Counted from the stretch's first letter, positions 46,259 to 55,095 are shown. The stretch is 64,000 nt of DNA from Nostoc sp. LEGE 06077 (GCF_015207705.1 NZ_JADEWI010000009.1:1-64000), one strand, 5' to 3'. Notes: generated from the letters alone by a model not told the origin. Translations and numbers: made by a program.

Positions 46259-46505
46259 GAAAGAGGTCATTCAACGCGGTGGAATTCCTTCGGCTTTAGA
46301 CAGATTAACAGCTATAGTCTTTGGCAAAGCTGCTGTCGATTTAATTTAATAGCGCAGGAGAAAAATATGACCAGATGGTAGCTTGGCAAAATTGTCATGT
46401 TGTCGCTGTTCCCATTGCAGATGTAGTGGCTAAAATTCCCTCACCTATACTGGCGGTTATTTGGTGCAAAGCACTCGCGCTTTAGGCACTTATGTAGGTG
46501 AATAA
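46259..46505 (+). pseudogene. 6-phosphofructokinase C-terminal remnant
   Basis: Three shifted frames together rebuild a PFK tail: EVIQRGGIPSALDRLTAIVF then GKAAVDLI, next AQEK-YDQMVAWQN and HVVAVPIADVVAKIPS, then YTGGYLVQSTRALGTYVGE and a stop at 46503-46505. Two frameshifts and in-frame stops disrupt it. The N-terminal catalytic part is absent from this window. Confidence 0.75.
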
Positions 46506-46522
46506 TCTCTAAGTGCTGAGTA

Positions 46523-47089
46523 TCAATCGGGTAAATACTTAGCTCCTACCACTTTGCCATCTTTGAAATAAACAGTCACTATTTCCGCATTGTAATCACC
46601 ATTGTTTGGGTCAAGAATGTAATTTAAATTCTGGTCAGGTATAGCGACAAAGCCTTTTTCTTTAAGGTCACGATTTTCCCACACACCACCATTATATTCA
46701 TCATTTAATGCCCATTCCGGTTGCGGAAATCTTCCCCCTTGGGGAAAATGCTGGTTAAATAAGCTTTGAACCTCCTGAATTGTCATCCCATTTTTAGCGT
46801 CGAGATAAAACTTTGTGAAAGGTTTTACAGGATTGAGAGTCAAAAAATGTAGAGTTAATAGACTGATATTGAAACCAATGAACAGCCACAATTCCTGTTT
46901 ATGCCGAGATTGTAAGTATACTGGCAAGAGTAAGATTAGGGCTAAAACAGCCATAAATAAGTAAAATTGCCAGAACAAGGAAGCCGCTAATTCATATTCT
47001 AGGAAGAGTCCCAGCAAAAATAAAACTATTAAAAAAATAACTTCAACAATGAGTTCAATCCATTTAACGTAATGCTTAATATATTTCAT
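46523..47089 (-). CDS. Hypothetical membrane protein
   Basis: This 188-residue product has three membrane helices in its first 90 residues and a soluble C-terminal domain (from about 95) with FYLDAKNGMTIQEVQSLFNQ, a pattern like the SmpA/OmlA or BamE-type M-T-x-x-EV-x-x-L repeat, then YNAEIVTVYFKDGKVVGAKY. The soluble part could be a small alpha/beta fold in the periplasm. I cannot name a family. It lies just after the phosphofructokinase remnant. Confidence 0.6.
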   Translation of the reverse strand: MKYIKHYVKWIELIVEVIFLIVLFLLGLFLEYELAASLFWQFYLFMAVLALILLLPVYLQSRHKQELWLFIGFNISLLTLHFLTLNPVKPFTKFYLDAKNGMTIQEVQSLFNQHFPQGGRFPQPEWALNDEYNGGVWENRDLKEKGFVAIPDQNLNYILDPNNGDYNAEIVTVYFKDGKVVGAKYLPD

Positions 47090-47227
47090 TTCACTATATC
47101 TGGTGTGTTCTTTTTGAGAAAGAATACCCCACTATAACCTGAGTTTTGCGATCGCAAAACAGGAAGCTTCTGTACCACGAGACAGTGAAGTGTTGAAAGT
47201 CCTTACGTCTTTAAACCAAGAATTATG

Positions 47228-48346
47228 TCAAAAACTAAATGTCTGTGTTGGTAAGTTCCAACTAGCAAATACACCATTTCCCAAGGGTAAGCCGTTAGGT
47301 TTGAACCGGAGAGAGTCGCCAGGTGCGTTAGGGTTTTCTACCACCGCCAAGAAATATTTACCTTGTCCTGTCCAGTATATTTTGCCGTCAGGCGCTAACC
47401 TCGGACCAGAATAGCCAGTTACATCACCAATTGCCAATGTATCAATTTCGGTTTCTATCTCGGTGACTAAATCCATTTGGTGCGGTGTCGCGTTCCAACC
47501 TTCTAAGGTATGTTTGCTCCACTGTCCAAAAGCCCAATCACCTTTAGCGTAATACAACTTTGTACTATCAGGTGAGAAGGCGCAGGAATATCCCGCGGAA
47601 CCGCGAATTAAAAAATCGCTGTGGTTGATTTTACCTGTCGTCCGGTCAATTTTGGCGATCGCAATTCCCAATCCTGCCACACCCAAGGCGACTTTGTTCC
47701 AATTGGGACTGAAAATAATTGAACCTTTCTTGACTTTTTTCCCCACTAAAGGGTTCAGTCGATCTTCCGGGAACACAATTGAGGAGGAAACATATTTGTT
47801 ATTAATACCACTTTTATCTACTAAGTAGGCACGCATCTCTGTTCTGCCATTGAAAATCATCATCCAAAAAGACTTTCCATCACTATGCGGCACAACACCT
47901 AATGCTTCCCCAGGATTATCAAGTTTCCCTGTGAGTTTTCGGTTCAACAAAATGACTGAGCCGTTCACACCTTGAGATAAATCGGCAATGGAGTAAAATA
48001 TAGTTTGGTTGTTATTTGTAAAGATATAGAATCTGTTAGGATTACCATCCGGTGCGGGTGCAATTACCACTGCTTGTGTTGCCGACCAACTTGTTGCACC
48101 CCAAACTCCATTGTCTAAGATTTGATGGGTTTGCCCGTTGAAAATTAATTGACCATCGCTATATAACCGGAGTTTCCCTGTTAGGGGATCAGTATAACTG
48201 GCAGTTGCCTCAAACCCTGAACTTTGTCCAACGTGAGGAATAATTTTTGGGCGATCGCTGCCAAAGTCAATCAAAACTTTTTTGCCAATTCCTGTATACC
48301 AAAATCGATCTGGTACGGCAAGCTTTGTAATGGATAGTGCATTCAT
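47228..48346 (-). CDS. Hypothetical beta-propeller-like protein
   Basis: The 372-residue product is beta-rich with repeated GxLxxYSDG, FSPNWNKVALGVAGLGIAI, SCAFSPDSTKLYYAKGD and LAPDGKIYWTGQGKYFLAVV elements, typical of WD40/YncE-like propellers. There is no signal peptide, so it may be cytoplasmic or the start may be further upstream. No enzyme motif is visible. It is a lone gene with a long AT-rich upstream region. Confidence 0.65.
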   Translation of the reverse strand: MNALSITKLAVPDRFWYTGIGKKVLIDFGSDRPKIIPHVGQSSGFEATASYTDPLTGKLRLYSDGQLIFNGQTHQILDNGVWGATSWSATQAVVIAPAPDGNPNRFYIFTNNNQTIFYSIADLSQGVNGSVILLNRKLTGKLDNPGEALGVVPHSDGKSFWMMIFNGRTEMRAYLVDKSGINNKYVSSSIVFPEDRLNPLVGKKVKKGSIIFSPNWNKVALGVAGLGIAIAKIDRTTGKINHSDFLIRGSAGYSCAFSPDSTKLYYAKGDWAFGQWSKHTLEGWNATPHQMDLVTEIETEIDTLAIGDVTGYSGPRLAPDGKIYWTGQGKYFLAVVENPNAPGDSLRFKPNGLPLGNGVFASWNLPTQTFSF

Positions 48347-48975
48347 AGTTAGTTTTTTTGAGCAATTAATTTCGTAATTTAGTTGTCAAAACCATTAAAA
48401 ATAGCACTTACTAAAATCTATGTTTGCAATTCACTTAAATCAAAATCCTATAAATATATTTAGTAACAAAATTAACAATTTTATATACTTATACGCATAT
48501 TTCATACACATATAATTTAAATTTTAGCAACGTAATTAGTATACATATATTGGTACTTTATTTTTTATTTAATTAAAGTAAAATCTGGCAGCAAGCTAAT
48601 AAATTGATTTTTGCTTGATTGTTAATAACAATAACATACAATTTTGTAAAGTTTTGTAATTTAGTACACAAAATATTTGATTTCCTAGGGTTACTACTTA
48701 ATGTTTTTTAAGGGAAAATTTCTATTTATTAATCAACCTCAAGTTATAAACTTGTAGGCAGATTGATATCTCAAAACATATATACAAATTACGTCTTTAG
48801 ATAGAAGACATATTTAAGAAAATAGGGATAAGTAAAAATGCTACGAATGTAAATACTTAGTATCTGACGCAAGACTTGGAAATATGTTGCCAGTAGTTGA
48901 TTTATGAGGCAATTTAGCGCAGATTGAGATCAAGGAAATCTCGCGCTAGGTTTTCCAATTTAATGGAGATGTTCA
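48347..48975. other. AT-rich divergent intergenic region
   Basis: About 630 bases between a propeller-like gene and cutA. The first 500 bases are AT-rich with no coding frame. A bulged hairpin lies at 48915-48948, just before cutA. Confidence 0.5.
48915..48948 (+). promoter_or_regulatory. Hairpin in the cutA leader
   Basis: TAGCGCAGATT and AATCT-C-GCGCTA form an 11-bp stem with one bulge and an 11-nt loop, 27 bases upstream of the cutA start codon. It could be an RNA control element or the end of an upstream transcript. Confidence 0.35.
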
Positions 48976-49287
48976 ATGAAACTCTACTACATCACATTGA
49001 ATAACACAGATGAAGCGCGGCAAATTGGTCGGGTATTGCTCGAACAAAAGTTAGCTGTTTGCGTGAATTGGTTTCCGATTACCTGTGCTTATAATTGGGA
49101 AGGGGAAATTACCGAAGAAGCAGAAGTAGTGCTGATAGTGAAAACTCAAGATGGTTATGGCGCAGAAATTGAACAGGTAATCCGCCAGCATATCAGCTAC
49201 ACTAACTTTATTGCAGAGATTTCGCCAACAGCAATCAATTCAGGGTTTCTCAGTTGGTTGAATGCTGAAGTAAAAACGTATGAATGA
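48976..49287 (+). CDS. CutA divalent-cation tolerance protein
   Basis: This 103-residue protein follows the CutA pattern: YYITLNNTDEARQIGRVLLEQKLAVCVNWF, then YNWEGEITEEAEVVLIVKT and a C-terminal helix. CutA is a very stable trimer, with proposed roles in copper tolerance that are not settled. It lies about 100 bases before the methionine-salvage genes. GGAG sits before the ATG at 48976. Confidence 0.88.
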   Translation: MKLYYITLNNTDEARQIGRVLLEQKLAVCVNWFPITCAYNWEGEITEEAEVVLIVKTQDGYGAEIEQVIRQHISYTNFIAEISPTAINSGFLSWLNAEVKTYE

Positions 49288-49350
49288 CTCCTGAATACTT
49301 ACGTTTTTTTCTCCAAATCAAATATGATTCCTATAGAAACTAGAATTTTT

Positions 49351-49370
49351 ACTCAGCACTCAGCACTTTC
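49351..49370. repeat. Heptanucleotide tandem repeat (ACTCAGC)
   Basis: ACTCAGC, ACTCAGC and ACTTTC-like units lie just before mtnD, the same motif as at 43163-43182. Confidence 0.65.
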
Positions 49371-49386
49371 AAGAGAAAGGTAAGCT

Positions 49387-49947
49387 ATGGCAATTTTAAA
49401 ACTAGAAGCTGGCAAGATTCTCACAGATATAAATCAAATTGCCCAAGAACTAGCACCTTTGAATATTCAACTTAATCGCTGGTCTGTGGGAGAAAATGCA
49501 GAGTTACATCATTTGCTGACACAAGATAGCCTCAACGAAGATCAAAAAGTCCAAGTTCTCCAATCTCTAGATCATTATTTTGAGCTACTGCAACAAACAG
49601 CAGGTTATCAATCCCGCGATTTAATTGTGTTAAATCCAGAAATTCCCAACCTGGATGGATTATTGGCAAAATTTGCTCACATTCATACTCACGCAGACGA
49701 TGAGGTACGTTATGTGATTGATGGCGCAGCGATTTTTGGCTTTGTGCGTCCTGATGATAGCCAAGTAGAACTGACAGTACAACCAGAAGAATACATCAAC
49801 GTACCAGCAGGAACCGAACATTGGTTTTATCTCACCTCAGCACGACGAGTCAAAGCAGTGCGTTACTTTATCGATACAGAAGGCTGGGTTCCGCAGTATA
49901 CAGGTAAAGAGATTCGCACCTTTGAAGGTGTCGCATCACCAGGGTAA
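49387..49947 (+). CDS. Acireductone dioxygenase
   Basis: This 186-residue cupin has the metal-binding motif HIHTHADDEVRY and a later His in AGTEHWFYL. Acireductone dioxygenase converts the acireductone of the methionine-salvage pathway to the keto-acid precursor of methionine (or to a dead-end with the other metal). It is the first gene of mtnD-mtnX-mtnB, all on the plus strand. AGAGAAAGG lies before the ATG. Confidence 0.93.
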   Translation: MAILKLEAGKILTDINQIAQELAPLNIQLNRWSVGENAELHHLLTQDSLNEDQKVQVLQSLDHYFELLQQTAGYQSRDLIVLNPEIPNLDGLLAKFAHIHTHADDEVRYVIDGAAIFGFVRPDDSQVELTVQPEEYINVPAGTEHWFYLTSARRVKAVRYFIDTEGWVPQYTGKEIRTFEGVASPG

Positions 49948-49982
49948 GTTTGTTAATCCAATTAATCTAACAGGATGAAACT

Positions 49983-50615
49983 GTGAAGCGGATTGTTTTT
50001 TGTGATTTTGATGGGACAATCACAATTGAAGAAACCTTTGTGGCGGTGCTAAAAAAGTTTGCGCCGGAAGTTGCGGCAGAATTTTTACCCGCAATGTATG
50101 CACAGCGCATAACTCTGCGGGAGGGAGTGAAAAAAATTTTAGAATCAATTCCATCTTCACAGTATGGAGAAATTTTAGAATTTACGCGATCGCAATTTAT
50201 CCGTCCTGGATTTATTGAACTGCTAGATTTTCTCGATTTTCACAGTGTCCCTTTGGTTGTGGTGTCTGGTGGGTTGCGGGGGATGGTAGAAGTTGTTTTA
50301 GGTGAGATAGTCCCAAGAGTAGCAGCTATTCACGCCGTTGATTTAGATATCAGTGGCGATTACTTCAAGGTGAATTCTAACTATGAAGACGGTACAGAAT
50401 TAGTCGCCAAAGTGCAAGTGATGGCCAAGTATCCCGCTGATGAGACAATTGCCATTGGAGACTCCCTCACAGATTTGAATATGGGATTACAAACTTCTAT
50501 TGTATTTGCCCGCGATCGCCTAGCATATTACTTAGACCAACATCAAAAACCCTATATTCCCTGGAATAATTTCTCGGATATTCAGGAGTATCTACAGCAA
50601 TTGTGGAAACTGTGA
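49983..50615 (+). CDS. MtnX-type 2-hydroxy-3-keto-5-methylthiopentenyl-1-P phosphatase
   Basis: This 210-residue HAD-superfamily phosphatase has the nucleophile motif CDFDGT (Asp8, Asp10), VVVSGG as motif II, and IGDSLTDLN as motif IV. In methionine salvage it dephosphorylates the MtnW product to the acireductone. The context between acireductone dioxygenase and the dehydratase supports MtnX. It starts at a GTG at 49983 with AGGA upstream and overlaps the next gene by 13 bases. Confidence 0.88.
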   Translation: MKRIVFCDFDGTITIEETFVAVLKKFAPEVAAEFLPAMYAQRITLREGVKKILESIPSSQYGEILEFTRSQFIRPGFIELLDFLDFHSVPLVVVSGGLRGMVEVVLGEIVPRVAAIHAVDLDISGDYFKVNSNYEDGTELVAKVQVMAKYPADETIAIGDSLTDLNMGLQTSIVFARDRLAYYLDQHQKPYIPWNNFSDIQEYLQQLWKL

Positions 50616-51241
50616 TTGATCCTCGTACAGAATTGATAACAACAGCCCGTCACTTTTACCAGCAAGGTTGGATGGTAGGCACAGCAGGAAATCTTTCGGT
50701 ATTATTAGGCGATCGCAGTTTTTGGATTACCGCTAGTGGTTTGTCTAAAGGAGAACTTTCTACTAGTGATTTTGTCCGCATTTATCCAGATAACAGAAGA
50801 GAGACATCATCACCACATTTAAAACCTTCAGCGGAAACGGCCATTCACCAGTTAATTTATACCTTATTCCCCGAAGCGCAAGCCTGTTACCATATTCATT
50901 CCATCGAATCTAATTTAGTGGCGCGTTTTGTGGTTGGAGATATTTTACCTCTACCACCCTTAGAAATGCTCAAAGGCTTGGGAGTGTGGGAAGAAAACCC
51001 TAGTTGTACAGTACCTATTTTTACCAATCACTTACAAGTTTCTCAGATTGTAGCGGAAATGAGCGATCGCTTTAAACCTAATCCGCCAAAAATCCCCGCT
51101 TTCATTATCCGCGACCACGGTCTCACAGTCTGGGCATCTTCGCCTCAAGCCGCCCGCAACTACATTGAGTTGCTCGACTATATTTTCCGCTACATGGTCG
51201 CCGCAAAAAAATTAGGAATTGAGGGAGAGAATAATAAATAA
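50603..51241 (+). CDS. Methylthioribulose-1-phosphate dehydratase
   Basis: This 212-residue class II aldolase-like protein has the zinc site HIHSIES with a second His in RDHGLTVW, and the family end RNYIELLDYIFRYM. It dehydrates 5-methylthioribulose-1-phosphate in methionine salvage. It overlaps mtnX by 13 bases; GTG starts at 50603 or 50612 are possible. A monooxygenase-like gene follows 22 bases on. Confidence 0.9.
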   Translation: METVIDPRTELITTARHFYQQGWMVGTAGNLSVLLGDRSFWITASGLSKGELSTSDFVRIYPDNRRETSSPHLKPSAETAIHQLIYTLFPEAQACYHIHSIESNLVARFVVGDILPLPPLEMLKGLGVWEENPSCTVPIFTNHLQVSQIVAEMSDRFKPNPPKIPAFIIRDHGLTVWASSPQAARNYIELLDYIFRYMVAAKKLGIEGENNK

Positions 51242-51263
51242 CAAATGACAGAGGTACAAAATA

Positions 51264-51563
51264 ATGTCTAATCAAACTCTTCGTGTTGTTGCCCGTCTGA
51301 TTGCTTTACCAGATAAAGTAGAAGAACTCAAAGCATTACTGCTAGGACTAATAGAGCCTACCAGACAAGAAGTAGGCGTAACTAAGTACGAACTCCTGCA
51401 AAACCAGTCTGACCCAACAGATTTCACATTTGTGGAAGAATGGACTTCTCTTGAAGCACTAGACACCCATTTAAATTCACCCCATCTCCTCGGCGCAGTA
51501 GCAAAACTAGAAGGTTTAGTAGCTGCTGCACCTGATATCCGTCATTATCATCTTTTGGCTTAA
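51264..51563 (+). CDS. Putative quinol monooxygenase (ABM domain)
   Basis: This 99-residue protein has the antibiotic-biosynthesis-monooxygenase fold: TLRVVARLIALPDKVEELKALL, then EPTRQEVGVTKYELLQ, DFTFVEEWTSLEALDTHL. YgiN-type members act on quinols or aromatics without cofactors. It sits directly after the methionine-salvage genes, perhaps only by chance. It starts at an ATG after GAGG. Confidence 0.85.
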   Translation: MSNQTLRVVARLIALPDKVEELKALLLGLIEPTRQEVGVTKYELLQNQSDPTDFTFVEEWTSLEALDTHLNSPHLLGAVAKLEGLVAAAPDIRHYHLLA

Positions 51564-51663
51564 ATCGCTCTTTCTTGTCTCCCTTGTCTAATTTTCAGCA
51601 TCATTGTCAAAAACCTACTTCTATCAGTACACCCTACTAAATGTACAAAATAGGTGTAAAAGC

Positions 51664-52143
51664 TTAGGTACGACCACCCGCAACAGAATTAGCCCTTTGT
51701 GCTAATTTTTGCTGGCTTGTTGCATCTAGATATTTAGCTGTCATCTCCGGGGTGAGAAGTTCCAGCATTAAACGATTTTCTAGCCAAAATTCCACCACAT
51801 CAAAAATATCATTTCGGCTACAAGGAAGCATGCGCCAACCTTCCCGTGCGCCAATGCGTTCGATTTCTTCTATGGTGAGGGGAACAGAAATTGCAGCATG
51901 AACTGATGTGTAATTTGCCGGATGCTCATTCATCTGAAATCCTGCTTGTCCTTCCCATTTATCGGGAATAAGCTCACTACCTAACGGATAAAACTCAATT
52001 CCTGTACCAAATTCATCCCCCACCAGCATCATATATCCACCAGGATTAGGCGAAAATGGCACTACTGTGCCGTGCATAATTTCTGCCATGACATTAGCTA
52101 CGTGCTGAGGATTTTTTACAGAAATAGAAATGTGATGGAGCAT
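51664..52143 (-). CDS. VOC-family protein (glyoxalase-like)
   Basis: The 159-residue product has the vicinal-oxygen-chelate pattern with MLHHISISVKN, VGDEFGTGIEFYP and FWLENRLMLELLTPEM. The His in MLHHISI and the Glu in LMLELL fit metal ligands, but the substrate is unknown. The ATG at 52143 has AGAGG five bases upstream, so the longer TTG start is rejected. Confidence 0.8.
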   Translation of the reverse strand: MLHHISISVKNPQHVANVMAEIMHGTVVPFSPNPGGYMMLVGDEFGTGIEFYPLGSELIPDKWEGQAGFQMNEHPANYTSVHAAISVPLTIEEIERIGAREGWRMLPCSRNDIFDVVEFWLENRLMLELLTPEMTAKYLDATSQQKLAQRANSVAGGRT

Positions 52144-52382
52144 ATTTACCTCTTCTAGCAATTTTGGATTTTAGATTACATCAAATCTTTCTAGACAATT
52201 AGAACGTTCATATTCTGATCTATAGCTTGTATTGAAATTCTGAAATCTATCCTGAGATATTTATATAATCAGAAAATTACTCTGTTACTTCAAGCTGAGT
52301 CTTTAACTTTCCAGAAAACTCAGAGACTAAGCAACAAATCTTTAGCTAGTAAAAATTATTTTAAGATTTATAAATTAATAAA

Positions 52383-52410
52383 GGTGGGTTTCGCAATTGC
52401 GAAACCCACC
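52383..52410 (-). terminator. Perfect palindrome terminator after glgA
   Basis: GGTGGGTTTCGCAA and TTGCGAAACCCACC are complementary halves of a 28-base perfect palindrome, followed on the minus strand by TTTATTAATTT. It is about 75 bases past the glgA stop. Confidence 0.75.
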
Positions 52411-52485
52411 ATAAAGTATCAAATTTGGATTAAATTAAATACAGATAAGTAAGTTTATCAGAGAAAGTTATTAAATGACTCTGAT

Positions 52486-53964
52486 TTACCATGAGTGCCT
52501 GATCCACTCGTAAATCTTTAAATACTCTGCTCCCGGAATATTCCATGAGTAGTCATATTTCATTCCTTGAATAGCTAGTTGACGGAACTCATCAGGCGAC
52601 TGATACCACAAATCAATTGCTCGATTCATCGCAGACTCAAGCGCATAATTATCGGTGTCATAAAATACGTAGCCATTACGTTTTTCTGGTGGTAAATTTT
52701 GGTCGTAATCTCGATCAAATACTGTATTCACCAATCCACCAACACCACGCACAATCGGTACAGTACCGTATTTTAAACCAATCATCTGAGTTAAACCACA
52801 GGGTTCATAATTGCTGGGAACCATAATCATATCTGCCCCAGCATAAATGAGGTGGGATAATTCTTCATTAAAACCCAATTCTAAATGCACATCGGGGTTA
52901 TTATTTAAAAATTCTTTTTCATGCCGGAAATGAGTATTAATTGCCGCTTCGGTTGCCGAACCAAGTAATACAAACTGTGCGCCTTTATTGAGTGCGTGAT
53001 AAATAGCATGATGTACTAAATGTACACCTTTTTGATTATCTAAACGACCGATATAAGCAACGATTGGTTTATCCGCAGCACTAATCAAGAGACGCTCTCG
53101 CAAAGCCTTTTTGTTATATATTTTTTGTTCAAAATCTTCCTGGGTATAGTTACTGGGGATATAGCGGTCAATTTCAGGATTCCAAAAATCGTAATCTATA
53201 CCGTTAAGAACTCCGGTAAATTTCTCTTGATGCAAATGCAGTGTATGGCCTAAACCACAACCAACCTCTGTATAACAAGCTTCTTCAGCGTGGTTTGGTG
53301 AAACTGTTGTCACTGCATTGGCGTAAACAATACCCCCTTTCATGTAATTCAAGGCAAAGGGGTTAAAGTTGTCACGCAGCTTATCATATTGGAAATAATA
53401 AGCTTCTCGATTTAAACCTGTAGCTGCAAGGGTTTCTCCACCGCCTATTCCCTGATGCTTAAAGTTGTGGATGGTGTAGCAAACTCGCTGATATTCCATT
53501 CCGTTATACTTGTAAATCTCAGCCAGCAAGACGGGAATTAGGCCTGTTTGCCAGTCATGACAATGGATAATATCAGGTCGCTTGTTGCTTTGATTGAGAA
53601 ATTCTAAAGCGGCTTTGCTGAAGAAGGCAAAGCGCATATTGTCATCATCACAACCGTAATAACAGCCGCGATTAAAGAAATTATCTTTGGAGTGGGGTTG
53701 AATAAAGAAGCACAACCTTCCATGTACCCAACCGCAGTATACAGAACAGTGAATTGCCGCACCGTACCAGGGTACCCATAGGTCTTTGTAGGCATCATGC
53801 AATCCCCAAATATGGTCGTAGCGCATACAATCATACATGGGCAGAATGATCTCAACGCAATTTCCCCTGCCTTCTAATTCTCTACTCAGTCCGTAGACAA
53901 CATCCCCTAAACCGCCTGCTTTAATCACAGGAGCGCATTCCGAGGCAATCTGTACTATGTACAT
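52486..53964 (-). CDS. Glycogen synthase
   Basis: This 492-residue GT5-type enzyme moves glucose from ADP-glucose to glycogen. It has the ADP-glucose-binding KAGGLGDV at residues 15-22, HNFKHQGIGG, ANAVTTVSPNHAEE, and the C-terminal catalytic MVPSNYEPCGLTQMIGLKYG. The size and long loop insert match the cyanobacterial second type. A palindrome (53999-54014) lies 35 bases upstream of its start. It has its own terminator downstream. Confidence 0.93.
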   Translation of the reverse strand: MYIVQIASECAPVIKAGGLGDVVYGLSRELEGRGNCVEIILPMYDCMRYDHIWGLHDAYKDLWVPWYGAAIHCSVYCGWVHGRLCFFIQPHSKDNFFNRGCYYGCDDDNMRFAFFSKAALEFLNQSNKRPDIIHCHDWQTGLIPVLLAEIYKYNGMEYQRVCYTIHNFKHQGIGGGETLAATGLNREAYYFQYDKLRDNFNPFALNYMKGGIVYANAVTTVSPNHAEEACYTEVGCGLGHTLHLHQEKFTGVLNGIDYDFWNPEIDRYIPSNYTQEDFEQKIYNKKALRERLLISAADKPIVAYIGRLDNQKGVHLVHHAIYHALNKGAQFVLLGSATEAAINTHFRHEKEFLNNNPDVHLELGFNEELSHLIYAGADMIMVPSNYEPCGLTQMIGLKYGTVPIVRGVGGLVNTVFDRDYDQNLPPEKRNGYVFYDTDNYALESAMNRAIDLWYQSPDEFRQLAIQGMKYDYSWNIPGAEYLKIYEWIRHSW

Positions 53965-53998
53965 TCCTAGTCCTCGCTATACAAAACTTTATATTCAC

Positions 53999-54014
53999 TA
54001 TACTGTTCAGTATA
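53999..54014. promoter_or_regulatory. Operator-like palindrome upstream of glgA
   Basis: TATACTG-TT-CAGTATA is a perfect 7-bp inverted repeat between the divergent glgA and DUF4365-like genes. It lies close to where the glgA promoter would be. Regulation is inferred only. Confidence 0.45.
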
Positions 54015-54085
54015 TGCAATATGTACTCATTGACAAGTAATGATGTGAATGTTAATCAGGAAAGCTTAATACAAGTGGTAGATAG

Positions 54086-54643
54086 TTGGGGTGTTTCATC
54101 CGCTGCCAGACTTATACTGAGGAGATTCGAGGGGTATTTAGTGTAGTGGATACAAGAGAAGTTATCGGAGAACGTGGCGAATCAATTTTTCGAGTTCTCA
54201 TCACACGTAAACATCCTAGTCGTGGTTATTTATTTGATCATCCGCGATTTTTAGGAGAAAAAAAGCGAGCAATCGATTTTTACGTAGAACTCTTTCATGA
54301 TGAGTCTTTGATACCTTTCTTTTTTGTGCAAGTAAAGTCAACATCCCAAGGTTATACTCAAAGCGATCGCCGATTAAGAGTCAAAGTTAATGACAGCGAT
54401 ATGAAGCGTCTTGCAGCCTATCCTGCGCCTACTTATGTTATTGGTATTGATGAGCAAGCAGAGCAGGGTTATATTTTGTCAGGTAACGGCGAAAGTACAA
54501 CAGGGTTTTCCAGTTTGTGTACAGATTATCCCCTCAACCCCCATGTATTGGCATTACTATGGGATGAGGTGAAAGCATACTGGACTTCTCCCCATCACGC
54601 CACCTTCCGATCAATTTTTTGCGATCTCAAACGGAGAAAGTAA
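54086..54643 (+). CDS. DUF4365-like PD-(D/E)xK-type protein
   Basis: This protein of up to 185 residues has a restriction-nuclease-like core: KRAIDFYVELFHD (Asp and Glu) and FFFVQVKSTSQGY (Gln-x-Lys). A TWSP-like helix and a C-terminal KRRK tail follow. DUF4365 proteins have this D-E-QxK layout and are often found in defence loci, but function is unproven. The start is uncertain: TTG at 54086, or GTG at 54146. Its stop overlaps the next start as TAATG. Confidence 0.7.
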   Translation: MGCFIRCQTYTEEIRGVFSVVDTREVIGERGESIFRVLITRKHPSRGYLFDHPRFLGEKKRAIDFYVELFHDESLIPFFFVQVKSTSQGYTQSDRRLRVKVNDSDMKRLAAYPAPTYVIGIDEQAEQGYILSGNGESTTGFSSLCTDYPLNPHVLALLWDEVKAYWTSPHHATFRSIFCDLKRRK

Positions 54644-55095
54644 TGAAGCAGAATCTACAAGATTTTATTGCTGAACGCGCCGAATATCTTGCAGTTATGT
54701 ACCTGACTCGTCGCAACGATTTAGTGATTGAAAGGATGAAGTCGGCTGATTATGGCTTTGATATTCTTGTAACGATACTACGAGATAACCTGCCGACTGG
54801 AAGAGTTTTTGGTGTGGAAGTTAAAGCACAAGACACAGCTATCAGAAATTTAAAAGATTTTTCACTATCTATTACCCAAAAAACAACTGAATATCTTCAT
54901 AATGTGCCGTTTCCGCTATTTTTATTCTTGTTTACGATGGAGGATGACCAGGGATATTACAAATGGCTAAATCATGTTATTGCTGACTCTAACCAAGTAT
55001 CTCTACAATGGCATTCTCTAGATGAGAATGGAATTAGACAGATTGTTGACGATGTAAACACTTGGTATGATGCTAAGAGCCATTTTGCTGCATAA
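54643..55095 (+). CDS. DUF4365-like PD-(D/E)xK-type protein, second copy
   Basis: This 150-residue protein has AEYLAVMYLTRRNDLVIERM, SADYGFDILVTIL and GRVFGVEVKAQDT, again with the D-x-E-x-K pattern. The ATG at 54643 overlaps the upstream stop (TAATG) and GGAGA precedes it, so the two products are probably made together. The two proteins differ in sequence outside the core. A UvrD-type helicase starts 110 bases downstream on the same strand. Confidence 0.72.
   Translation: MKQNLQDFIAERAEYLAVMYLTRRNDLVIERMKSADYGFDILVTILRDNLPTGRVFGVEVKAQDTAIRNLKDFSLSITQKTTEYLHNVPFPLFLFLFTMEDDQGYYKWLNHVIADSNQVSLQWHSLDENGIRQIVDDVNTWYDAKSHFAA

Noticed and set aside
46167-46349. 60-residue plus-strand open frame beside tldD
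   Set aside because: Only its last 27 or so residues look real, and these belong to a disrupted phosphofructokinase; the 5' part is antisense to tldD.
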